Assembly: GCA_905235535.1 (NCBI GenBank)
Contig: CAJOLS010000044.1
Location: 1 to 32,642 of the forward strand
Direction of reading: 5' to 3'
Source of the DNA: an uncultured Bacteroidales bacterium
GTDB taxonomy: Bacteria; Bacteroidota; Bacteroidia; Bacteroidales; UBA932
Length of the DNA stretch: 32,642 nt
The translations under genes and the position numbers were made by a program. This document shows positions 18,284 through 25,417 of this stretch, piece after piece. The notes beneath the pieces are model-generated. The model worked only from the letters and a program-made list of their open reading frames with translations, ran no database searches and had not been told where the DNA came from. Position 1 is the first letter of the stretch. The number at the start of each line of letters is the position of its first letter.

Positions 18284-18595
18284 TTACTTTTTCCTCAAAT
18301 TCTCGTAATATGCATGCCTTTTGGGGTTCTCCGGAAACCAGCCCTTGAGGACCCGTTTCTCCTGGAGGAACATCTCGTGGATGGCCCAGAAGCAGGAAAA
18401 CGCAAAGCCGCCCAGGATGGTGGAGACTATGGAATGCCGGACAAACAGGGAAGCGCCGGTGCACAAAAGGCCCACCAGCAGCCACACCCACCAGCTTTGT
18501 TTTCCCCAGTGGTATTCCATCTTGATGACGGCCGGATGGCAGATGCCTATGCTCAGGAACACGGCGGCTCCCACAATGATTCCGCTAAAATTCAT
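18284..18595 (-). CDS. DUF4491-like small membrane protein
   Basis: MNFSGIIVGAAVFLSIGICHPAVIKMEYHWGKQSWW...GWFPENPKRHAYYENLRKK. Confidence 0.8.
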   Translation of the reverse strand: MNFSGIIVGAAVFLSIGICHPAVIKMEYHWGKQSWWVWLLVGLLCTGASLFVRHSIVSTILGGFAFSCFWAIHEMFLQEKRVLKGWFPENPKRHAYYENLRKK

Positions 18596-18699
18596 TTCTT
18601 TAAGGATTCAACGTGCAAATTTAAGTGTTTCCGGGAGATTTCTTTAGGAGTTAGCAGGCATGAGTTAGGACTTATCGGCGCTTTTGACTGGTTGGAATA

Positions 18700-18811
18700 A
18701 GAGTCTGTTTTGAAATGATTGATATTTTTATTTATAGTTTATTTTTGTGGAAATTTTTCTTGAAAATTTACCAAAAAGAAACATAAAGAATTTATTGAAT
18801 CATTTCAAAAC
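18700..18811 (+). repeat. Repeat copy R3 (short form, type I core; right TIR truncated)
   Basis: AGAGTCTGTTTTGAAATGATTGATATTTTTATTTATAG...GAATCATTTCAAAAC, then the AGACTCT end is missing. Confidence 0.92.
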
Positions 18812-18925
18812 CTAAATAATCCTATCTGTTCCGCCATGGCCTTTCTGGGAGAGAGGATGACTCTTCCGGCCGCCGTGGGTTCCATAGCCATCCTGGCCGG
18901 ATTTGTCTGGGCCGGGAAACGCTGA
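18812..18925 (+). pseudogene. C-terminal remnant of an EamA/DMT transporter
   Basis: In-frame translation NNPICSAMAFLGERMTLPAAVGSIAILAGFVWAGKR*, matching the conserved EamA C-terminus (FLGERLT...GxxLILxG). Confidence 0.75.
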
Positions 18926-18926
18926 A

Positions 18927-19397
18927 TTACAGGATGGGAATGCCCGGGGACGTCTTTACCGGGTTCATGACAAAGGAACTCTGGATGGACCCCAGGCTCT
19001 CTATGGTACCCAGGACATTGATGATGAATTCATTATAATATTGCATATCCGGGGCGTAAATCTTTAGGAGATAGTCAAATTCCCCGGAAATGTTGTAGCA
19101 TTCGGCCACTTCGGGGATATCTTTGATCCGGTTCACAAAGTCGTGGGCTATGTCTTTGCCCATCCTCCGGAGTTTTACGCTGCAAAACACCACAAAGCCG
19201 CGCCCCAGTTTGGAGGCGTTGAGGATGGTGGTGTACCGTTCTATGATGCCGGCGGTTTCCATGCGGTGCATACGCTCGAAAACGGGGGTGGGGGACAGGT
19301 GCACTCTTTGGGCCAGTTCCTTTACTGTGATGCGGCCGTTTTCCTGCAGAACTTTCAGGATTTGGATGTCGGTTTTGTCCAAGTTTTGTATTTCCAT
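18927..19397 (-). CDS. Lrp/AsnC family transcriptional regulator
   Basis: LDKTDIQILKVLQENGRITVKELAQRVHLSPTPVFERMHRMETAGIIERY; RAM domain VAECYNISGEFDYLLKI. Confidence 0.96.
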   Translation of the reverse strand: MEIQNLDKTDIQILKVLQENGRITVKELAQRVHLSPTPVFERMHRMETAGIIERYTTILNASKLGRGFVVFCSVKLRRMGKDIAHDFVNRIKDIPEVAECYNISGEFDYLLKIYAPDMQYYNEFIINVLGTIESLGSIQSSFVMNPVKTSPGIPIL

Positions 19398-19464
19398 GGC
19401 GAGGATTCAACTGCTGCGAGGCTTGTGGGCCTCTATTTCTTTGTTTATTCTCTGTTAGTGGATA

Positions 19465-19472
19465 CAAATTTA
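19465..19472 (-). promoter_or_regulatory. Putative -7 box (TAAATTTG) of the lrp-like gene
   Basis: caaattta on + strand upstream of the Lrp start. Confidence 0.45.
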
Positions 19473-19500
19473 GAGGATTTCTCTTATTTTTGCAAATTCC

Positions 19501-19531
19501 TTGTTTGATAAATCTTTGTGCTTTAACTTTG
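19501..19531 (+). promoter_or_regulatory. Putative metY promoter: TTG (-33) and TAACTTTG (-7)
   Basis: TTG at 19501-19503, 20 bp spacer, TAACTTTG at 19524-19531. Confidence 0.6.
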
Positions 19532-19561
19532 CAAGTGGAAATTTAACAAAACGTAATAGAT

Positions 19562-20848
19562 ATGAGTACCCAGAAATTACACTTCGAGACCCTTCAGATT
19601 CATGTAGGACAAGAACAGGCAGACCCGGCTTCCGACGCCCGCGCCGTTCCCATTTACCAGACTTCCTCCTATGTATTCCATAATTCCGAGCATGCGGCGG
19701 CCCGTTTTGGCCTGACAGACCCCGGCAACATCTACAGCCGCCTCACCAATTCCACACAGGATGTGCTGGAAAAGCGCATTGCTGCCCTCGAAGGCGGTGT
19801 GGGCGCCCTGGCCGTGGCCTCCGGTGCGGCCGCCATCACGTATTCTATCCTTAACATTACCCGTGCGGGAGACCATATTGTATCGGCCAAGACCATCTAT
19901 GGCGGCACTTATGACCTGCTGCAGCACACGCTGGTTCCCTACGGCATTTCCACCACTTTCGTGGACCCTTCCGACGTGAACAATTTCGAGAAGGCCATCC
20001 GTCCCGACACCAAGGCCGTCTTTATTGAGACTTTTGGTAACCCCAACGGAAATGTCATTGATATTGAGGCGGTTGCGGCCATAGCCCATGCGCACAAGAT
20101 TCCCCTTGTCATAGACAATACCTTCGCTACACCGTATCTTTTTCGTCCCATCGAGCACGGGGCCGATATCGTAGTGCATTCGGCCACCAAGTTTATTGGC
20201 GGACACGGCACCACCATCGGCGGCATCATCGTGGACAGCGGCAAGTTTGACTGGAAAGCCTCCGGCAAATTCCCTCAGTTCACCCAGCCGGAAGCCAGCT
20301 ACCACGGCATTGTGTTTGCCGATGCCTGCGGCCCTGCCGCCTATATCACCCGCGCCCGTGCCACGCTGCTCCGAGATATCGGCGCCACGCTTTCCCCGGT
20401 AAGTTGCTTCGTGTTCCTGCAGGGCCTGGAGACCCTTTCCCTGCGGGTAGAAAGGCATGTAGCCAATGCCCTCAAGGTGGTGGACTTCCTTTCCAAGCAC
20501 CCCAAGGTGGCCAAGGTGAACCATCCCTCCCTGCCCAGTCATCCGGACCACGCCCTGTACCAGCGCTATTTCCCTGACGGCGGCGGTTCCATCTTCACCT
20601 TCGAAATCAAGGGCGGGAAGAAAGAAGCCTTCAAGTTCATCGATTCCCTGGAGATTTTCTCCCTGCTGGCCAACGTGGCCGATGTGAAATCCCTTGTGAT
20701 TCACCCCGCCACCACCACGCATTCCCAGCTGACGGAAGCGGAACTGGCCGACCAGGGCATCTTCCAGAGCACCATTCGCCTTTCCATAGGCACGGAGCAC
20801 GTGGATGATATCATCGCAGACCTGTCCCAGGCTTTTGACAAGATCTAA
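19562..20848 (+). CDS. metY: O-acetylhomoserine aminocarboxypropyltransferase/cysteine synthase
   Basis: HFETLQIHVGQEQADPASDARAVPIYQTSSYVF, NIYSRLTNST, VVHSATKFIGGHGTTIGGIIVDSG. Confidence 0.96.
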   Translation: MSTQKLHFETLQIHVGQEQADPASDARAVPIYQTSSYVFHNSEHAAARFGLTDPGNIYSRLTNSTQDVLEKRIAALEGGVGALAVASGAAAITYSILNITRAGDHIVSAKTIYGGTYDLLQHTLVPYGISTTFVDPSDVNNFEKAIRPDTKAVFIETFGNPNGNVIDIEAVAAIAHAHKIPLVIDNTFATPYLFRPIEHGADIVVHSATKFIGGHGTTIGGIIVDSGKFDWKASGKFPQFTQPEASYHGIVFADACGPAAYITRARATLLRDIGATLSPVSCFVFLQGLETLSLRVERHVANALKVVDFLSKHPKVAKVNHPSLPSHPDHALYQRYFPDGGGSIFTFEIKGGKKEAFKFIDSLEIFSLLANVADVKSLVIHPATTTHSQLTEAELADQGIFQSTIRLSIGTEHVDDIIADLSQAFDKI

Positions 20849-20875
20849 ATTTTTACTAACTTGCAGGTGCTAGTT

Positions 20876-20988
20876 AGAGTCTGTTTTGAAATGATTCAAT
20901 AAATTCTTTATGTTTCTTTTTGGTAAATTTTCCTCAAAAATTTCCACAAAAATAAACTATAAATATCAATCATTTCAAAACAGACTCT
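20876..20988 (-). repeat. Repeat copy R4 (short form, type II core), both TIRs intact
   Basis: AGAGTCTGTTTTGAAATGATT at the left end, AATCATTTCAAAACAGACTCT at the right end: perfect 21 bp TIRs. Confidence 0.95.
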
Positions 20989-22141
20989 AAATGAGCGAAG
21001 ACGTATTTTCCGTTTCAATATCCGGCATCAGGCGCCGGACCACTTTGTGCTTGTAGAAAAAGCGGGCGGCAATCACACGCACCACCGTATAGACGGGGAT
21101 GCCGATAAGAAGCCCTACCGTGCCGCCGATATGACCGGCCATGAGCAGCACGATGAAAATCTCCAGTGGGGAAGACTTGATGCTGGTGGAATAGATAAGC
21201 GGCTGATAGACAAAGTTATCCACCAGTTGGGTGAGCAGCATTACGGCCAGTACAATAAGGGCGAAGGCCCAGATGGGAACGGCCAGCCCGGCTCCGGCGC
21301 CATACTTGAGCACCACGCACAGGATAACACCAATCACTTCTCCCAGCAGGGGACCCACGTAGGGAATCACGTTAAGGACACCGGCGATGAAGGCAATGCC
21401 GATGGCATAATCGGCCCCAATCCTTGCGATGAGCCAGAGGCCCAGGAAATCCAGCAGGATAACCCCCGCCACCTCGATGGTAAGACCCAGGAAATAGCGG
21501 GAAAGCAGGTGCGTAATGTCGTTGATGGTTTTTTCCACGGACTCTTCTATGCGGTCCGGAACCAGGGCGCTGATGATTTTGCAGAAGAGTTTATCGTCCT
21601 TGATGAAGAAGAAGGAGATGAAAACCACGGCAAACAGACCCACAAACACGCTGACGGCGGCCGATGCCACGGAGCCCAGCACGGCGGATACATTGGAAAG
21701 GCTTACCACGGAACGGATTTGTTCCAGAACAGTGGTAACCAGGTTGAAGTCTTTTCCTACCGTCGGGAAAACACTTATGATCCAGTTGTTTACCTGTTCC
21801 AGCAGGGAATTGTAGGGGATGCTCTGGGCATTCATCAAGGACGCATCCCGGGTGATGTGCATCACAATGGGGACCAGCTGCGTCACAAACAAGGACAGCA
21901 CCAGAAGGATAATCAGGATGGTTACCACGGCCAGAACGGCATCCGGGAAGGATTTCCCCTTGATTCTGATTCTCTTGAGCAGCTGCATGACGGGCTGGCC
22001 GATGAGGGACACCACAAAGGCCAGCAGTACATAAATGAGTACGCTCCGGAAATACCAGCAGGCGGCGCAAACGGCAGCCACCACGCTCAAACGGAGAATC
22101 CAGCCGGCCAGCCGGTCTGTGTTTCTTTCACATTGAATCAT
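20987..22141 (-). CDS. AI-2E (PerM) family transporter
   Basis: VSLIGQPVMQLLKRI, FFIKDDKLFCKIISALVP, LIARIGADYAIGIAFIAGVLNVIPYVGPLLG, QLVDNFVYQPLI; start taken as the ATG at 22139-22141. Confidence 0.92.
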   Translation of the reverse strand: MIQCERNTDRLAGWILRLSVVAAVCAACWYFRSVLIYVLLAFVVSLIGQPVMQLLKRIRIKGKSFPDAVLAVVTILIILLVLSLFVTQLVPIVMHITRDASLMNAQSIPYNSLLEQVNNWIISVFPTVGKDFNLVTTVLEQIRSVVSLSNVSAVLGSVASAAVSVFVGLFAVVFISFFFIKDDKLFCKIISALVPDRIEESVEKTINDITHLLSRYFLGLTIEVAGVILLDFLGLWLIARIGADYAIGIAFIAGVLNVIPYVGPLLGEVIGVILCVVLKYGAGAGLAVPIWAFALIVLAVMLLTQLVDNFVYQPLIYSTSIKSSPLEIFIVLLMAGHIGGTVGLLIGIPVYTVVRVIAARFFYKHKVVRRLMPDIETENTSSLI

Positions 22142-22156
22142 TTCAAAACAGACTCT
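22132..22156 (+). repeat. Repeat remnant R5: a solo terminal inverted repeat
   Basis: ATTGAATCATTTCAAAACAGACTCT, identical to the right ~25 nt of intact copies, with no partner TIR nearby. Confidence 0.85.
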
Positions 22157-22911
22157 TAACGTATTTCCAATTCGTCCAAATAGAGGATGCTGCCCGTAGA
22201 ACCGGTAAAGCTGTCTCCCCATTTGCTGGAGGCGGCTATGATGCCTATGTAAGTTGGAGTCTTGTCCGAGACATAAACCACCGGGATGTCAAATTCTACA
22301 TAACCGTCCGTAGCCTTGTCCAGTTCCAGCACCCCGTATCCAATCACGTAAGGGGCCTTGGGATTCAGGCCGATGCCCTGGGTGTTGTCAATGACAAAGG
22401 GCTCGCTCCAACTGGTGAGGTAAATCTCGATAAGACCCTGGTCCGTGGTTCCCTTCTTGGAGGCGTGCTCCTTGGAAGCATAGTCAATCTTTCCGGGCTT
22501 ATAGGCATAGTAGCCATGCAGGGAAGCGGGACGCCGGGAATAGGGAAGGCCGAAGGACATCTGGGCTCCCTTCATGCCCACCACCTTGAGGAATTGGCCG
22601 GTATAGAGGCAGGCCGATGCGAATTTGCCGATTCCCGCCATACCGATGAATTCGCTGCGAAGGCGCGCCGCCCGTTTGCCGGGGCCCTTCACAGCCACAA
22701 ATTCCTCTTCCGGTTCCGTGACGTTTTTCCCCAGGACTATGGTTCCCTTGTTGCCGCTGTCCCAGGTTCTGGAGGGGGCGTCGGCCGCATTGGGAGACCA
22801 CACTTTTCCCTCCTTGGACCAGGCGTCCAGGGAAAGGTTGTATAGCTGGGCAGAGGCTTTGTTGCCGCCCCAGGCAGTCAGAAGAGTCAGGGTGAGAAGT
22901 ATTTTTTTCAT
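22156..22911 (-). CDS. PCMD (putative carbohydrate metabolism) domain protein, secreted
   Basis: Signal peptide; AQLYNLSLDAWSKEG, WDSGNKGT, GYGVLELDKATDGYVEFDIPVVY, SSKWGDSFTGSTGSILYLDELEI. Confidence 0.8.
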   Translation of the reverse strand: MKKILLTLTLLTAWGGNKASAQLYNLSLDAWSKEGKVWSPNAADAPSRTWDSGNKGTIVLGKNVTEPEEEFVAVKGPGKRAARLRSEFIGMAGIGKFASACLYTGQFLKVVGMKGAQMSFGLPYSRRPASLHGYYAYKPGKIDYASKEHASKKGTTDQGLIEIYLTSWSEPFVIDNTQGIGLNPKAPYVIGYGVLELDKATDGYVEFDIPVVYVSDKTPTYIGIIAASSKWGDSFTGSTGSILYLDELEIR

Positions 22912-24047
22912 TGCTTGTTTATGGATTTGTGGAACATTTGGAGAAGAGCCCGGGCCGAATTTGAAATCTCATACTCCTTCATGGATTCTATGTAGGCGTT
23001 CCGGGCTTCTTCCAGCTCCTGGGGATGGTCCAGCCACCAGTCTATCTTCCGGGCCAGTTCCCGGGCGTCGTGCTGATGGAAAAGGCTTCTGTCGTCCAGG
23101 GCAAACTGGCAGGCTCCGGTGATGGGGCCGGTGGCAATGACGGGAACGCCGCCCTGCTGCATGGCTTCCATGATGGAAAGGCCTTCCACCTCGGCCAGGG
23201 CGCAGTGGATGAACAAATCGGCCTTGGCGCCCAGCTGGCGAAGCTGGTCCCGCTTCATGAACTCAAAGGTAGGGTTGTGGGCCAGGATGCCTTTCTTATA
23301 GAGCCGGGCCGCTTTCCGGCGGGTCTTCTTCTCCTGAGGGCCCCGGCCGGCAAAGACCAGCTGGATATCATGGGCATGGCGGCTGTATTTCATGGCCTCC
23401 AGCAGCGTAAGAGGGTCTTTTTCTCCGGAAAGGCGGCCGATGCAGGCCACTATGTAGGGATGGTTTTCGTGCGGCTGCCGTATGCTTTCATCCGGAATGA
23501 TACCATTGGATATGAGGTGAAGCTGAGAGGTACAGCCTATCTTTTTCATGCGCTCCATCACGTTCTGGGTGGGGCACTGGACATGGCTCCAGTGGTTGAA
23601 ACACCAGTTCCTCCAAATATGGAGCAAAAGCCGGTTGGGGAATTTCCAACCGCCCATTCCCAAGGAATAGAAGATATTCTCAGGATGCAGGTGATAGGTT
23701 CCCGTAACGGGTTTTCCCAGCCTTTTGGCAATCTTGGCCGTACGGATTTCCAGCACGAAGGGCTCTTGCATGTGAACTACATCGGCCCAGCGGACGGCCT
23801 CTTCCACCACTTTCACGTCGGTGCTGGAAAACTGGTAACCGTGGGCGCGGATAATGGGCTGGAAAACAGGGAAGTAGAAGTCTTTGAGCCGATAATCCGG
23901 CTGGGGACCTTCGGGATTGTGGTTGGGGCCGGAAAGCACCCTTACCTCTTCTCCCAGCTCTTTTAAAACCTGCACGGTGCGGCGGGCCGATGCCGCCAGG
24001 CCATTCCCGGTGGTGTAAATGCTGTTTAGTACAAAGAGTATTCTCAT
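22908..24047 (-). CDS. Glycosyltransferase family 4 protein
   Basis: Rossmann N-terminus, VACIGRLSGEKDPLTLLEAM, LFIHCALAEVEGLSIMEAMQQGGVPVIA. Confidence 0.94.
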   Translation of the reverse strand: MRILFVLNSIYTTGNGLAASARRTVQVLKELGEEVRVLSGPNHNPEGPQPDYRLKDFYFPVFQPIIRAHGYQFSSTDVKVVEEAVRWADVVHMQEPFVLEIRTAKIAKRLGKPVTGTYHLHPENIFYSLGMGGWKFPNRLLLHIWRNWCFNHWSHVQCPTQNVMERMKKIGCTSQLHLISNGIIPDESIRQPHENHPYIVACIGRLSGEKDPLTLLEAMKYSRHAHDIQLVFAGRGPQEKKTRRKAARLYKKGILAHNPTFEFMKRDQLRQLGAKADLFIHCALAEVEGLSIMEAMQQGGVPVIATGPITGACQFALDDRSLFHQHDARELARKIDWWLDHPQELEEARNAYIESMKEYEISNSARALLQMFHKSINKQ

Positions 24048-24194
24048 TCGTGGAGTTTCATAGTCTTTAAAAGTTTACAAAGTTAAACAAAATTTGCGGC
24101 AAATAGAAAGAGGCAGGGAGTTTTCCCATTTTCCCGTCTTTTTAACAACCTACTCTTGTTGTAGCAAAGGAAATCTGCTATCTTTGGAAGAGTA

Positions 24195-24359
24195 AGAGTC
24201 TGTTTTGAAATGATTGATATTTTTATTTATAGTTTATTTTTGTGGAAATTTTTCTTGGAAATTTTTGGCCATAGGGGGGTTCTTATGGGTGAAAATTTTT
24301 GAGGAAAATTTACCAAAAAGAAACATAAAGAATTTATTGAACATTTCAAAACAGACTCT
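24195..24359 (+). repeat. Repeat copy R6 (long form)
   Basis: AGAGTCTGTTTTGAAATGATTGATATTTTT...GGCCATAGGGGGGTTCTTATGGGTG...ACATTTCAAAACAGACTCT. Confidence 0.95.
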
Positions 24360-24377
24360 AAAAGTGTATCTTTGCAC

Positions 24378-24397
24378 CCGGATTTTAGAGCCAGGAG
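24378..24397 (+). promoter_or_regulatory. No precise box is asserted here; the -7 motif TATCTTTG lies at about 24365-24372, just right of R6, upstream of the 24401 CDS
   Basis: AAAGTGTATCTTTGCACCC immediately after the repeat end. Confidence 0.35.
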
Positions 24398-24400
24398 AAT

Positions 24401-25417
24401 ATGTTCTTTAAACTGAAACAAGCTATTATGTGCAAGGCGCTGGAAAGAAGGAATGCGCAGAATCCTTTCCATGCCCAGACTGCCGACAACTATACTATGG
24501 AGGGTGCAACAGACCCTTTGCTGAACAATTCCTATTATTTTTCTGCGCACAGTAACAGGATGTCCGTGTTCGCGCGTCTGGGAAGGCGCGTAAACATGGA
24601 CGAATCTTGGTTCTGCATCTATCTGGACGGGAAGGTTTATTCCCTGCAGGAGGAGGTTTTCCCCGCCGGAGAATCTCCGCTTCTGGTAGAACGGGAAGGG
24701 GAGGACTGGCTGCTCTCCTTCAAGGGAAAGTTGAACGGAAGCGACGAGGTGGACTTTCGGGCCCGCTTTGCACCTAAGTTCGGCCTCATAGATTTTACCA
24801 GCCACATGCCGGCCGTAAGGATGGCTACCGGTATTGCCAACGAGAAGTGGAGCCGGGCTTTCTTCGGGGAACTGCAGAATGTGAGCGGCCAGCACCATTT
24901 TGAACAGGAGGGTGTCCTGGAAGGGCAGTTTACCCTGAACGGCCAAAGCGTGGAGTTTTCCCTGTCCTGCGTAAGGGACCATTCCTATGGCAAGCGTGAC
25001 TGGAACTACATGAACAACCACCTGTGGCTGATGGCCGTATCCGAGGACTGCCAGTTCAACTATTCCCTGGTTTCCTATCCCGTGATTTCGGCCCTGGAAG
25101 TGGGCAATTTCAGGACGGAGGCCGGCATGAGCTATATGCTGGAAGCCAACCTGGATTTCCAGGAGGTAGGGAAGGGCCTTGTGCCGGAAAAACTGGCCTT
25201 CAGCGTAAAGCTGGACGGTGGACAGAACTTGCCGGTACAGGCCAAAAAGCTGGCGGGCGTAACCTATCATTTTCAGGACGGAAAGTATATCCTGCACGAG
25301 AATGTGGCCGAATTCAGGCTGGGAGACAAGCTTTGCCGCGGCATCCTGGAAATTGGCTTCAACAGGGAAGCCGGCCGATATTTTAATCAGAGAGACTTGG
25401 ACAAGATAAAGAGATGA
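24401..25417 (+). CDS. Conserved uncharacterised, probably beta-rich protein (possibly DUF7064/lipocalin-like); operon partner of the PEP-utilising enzyme
   Basis: No signal peptide; motif SCVRDHSYGKRDWNYMNNHLWLMAV; ATGA overlap with the next CDS. Confidence 0.65.
   Translation: MFFKLKQAIMCKALERRNAQNPFHAQTADNYTMEGATDPLLNNSYYFSAHSNRMSVFARLGRRVNMDESWFCIYLDGKVYSLQEEVFPAGESPLLVEREGEDWLLSFKGKLNGSDEVDFRARFAPKFGLIDFTSHMPAVRMATGIANEKWSRAFFGELQNVSGQHHFEQEGVLEGQFTLNGQSVEFSLSCVRDHSYGKRDWNYMNNHLWLMAVSEDCQFNYSLVSYPVISALEVGNFRTEAGMSYMLEANLDFQEVGKGLVPEKLAFSVKLDGGQNLPVQAKKLAGVTYHFQDGKYILHENVAEFRLGDKLCRGILEIGFNREAGRYFNQRDLDKIKR

Noticed and set aside
18173-18700. 175 aa + strand ORF ending exactly at repeat R3 with TAA
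   Set aside because: Overlaps the DUF4491 gene antisense; not counted as a stop-codon/repeat case despite ending at the TIR.
19577-20800. 407 aa - strand ORF opposite metY
   Set aside because: Shadow ORF of a strongly conserved PLP enzyme gene.
21047-22159. 370 aa + strand ORF opposite the AI-2E transporter
   Set aside because: Shadow ORF; polar low-complexity composition.
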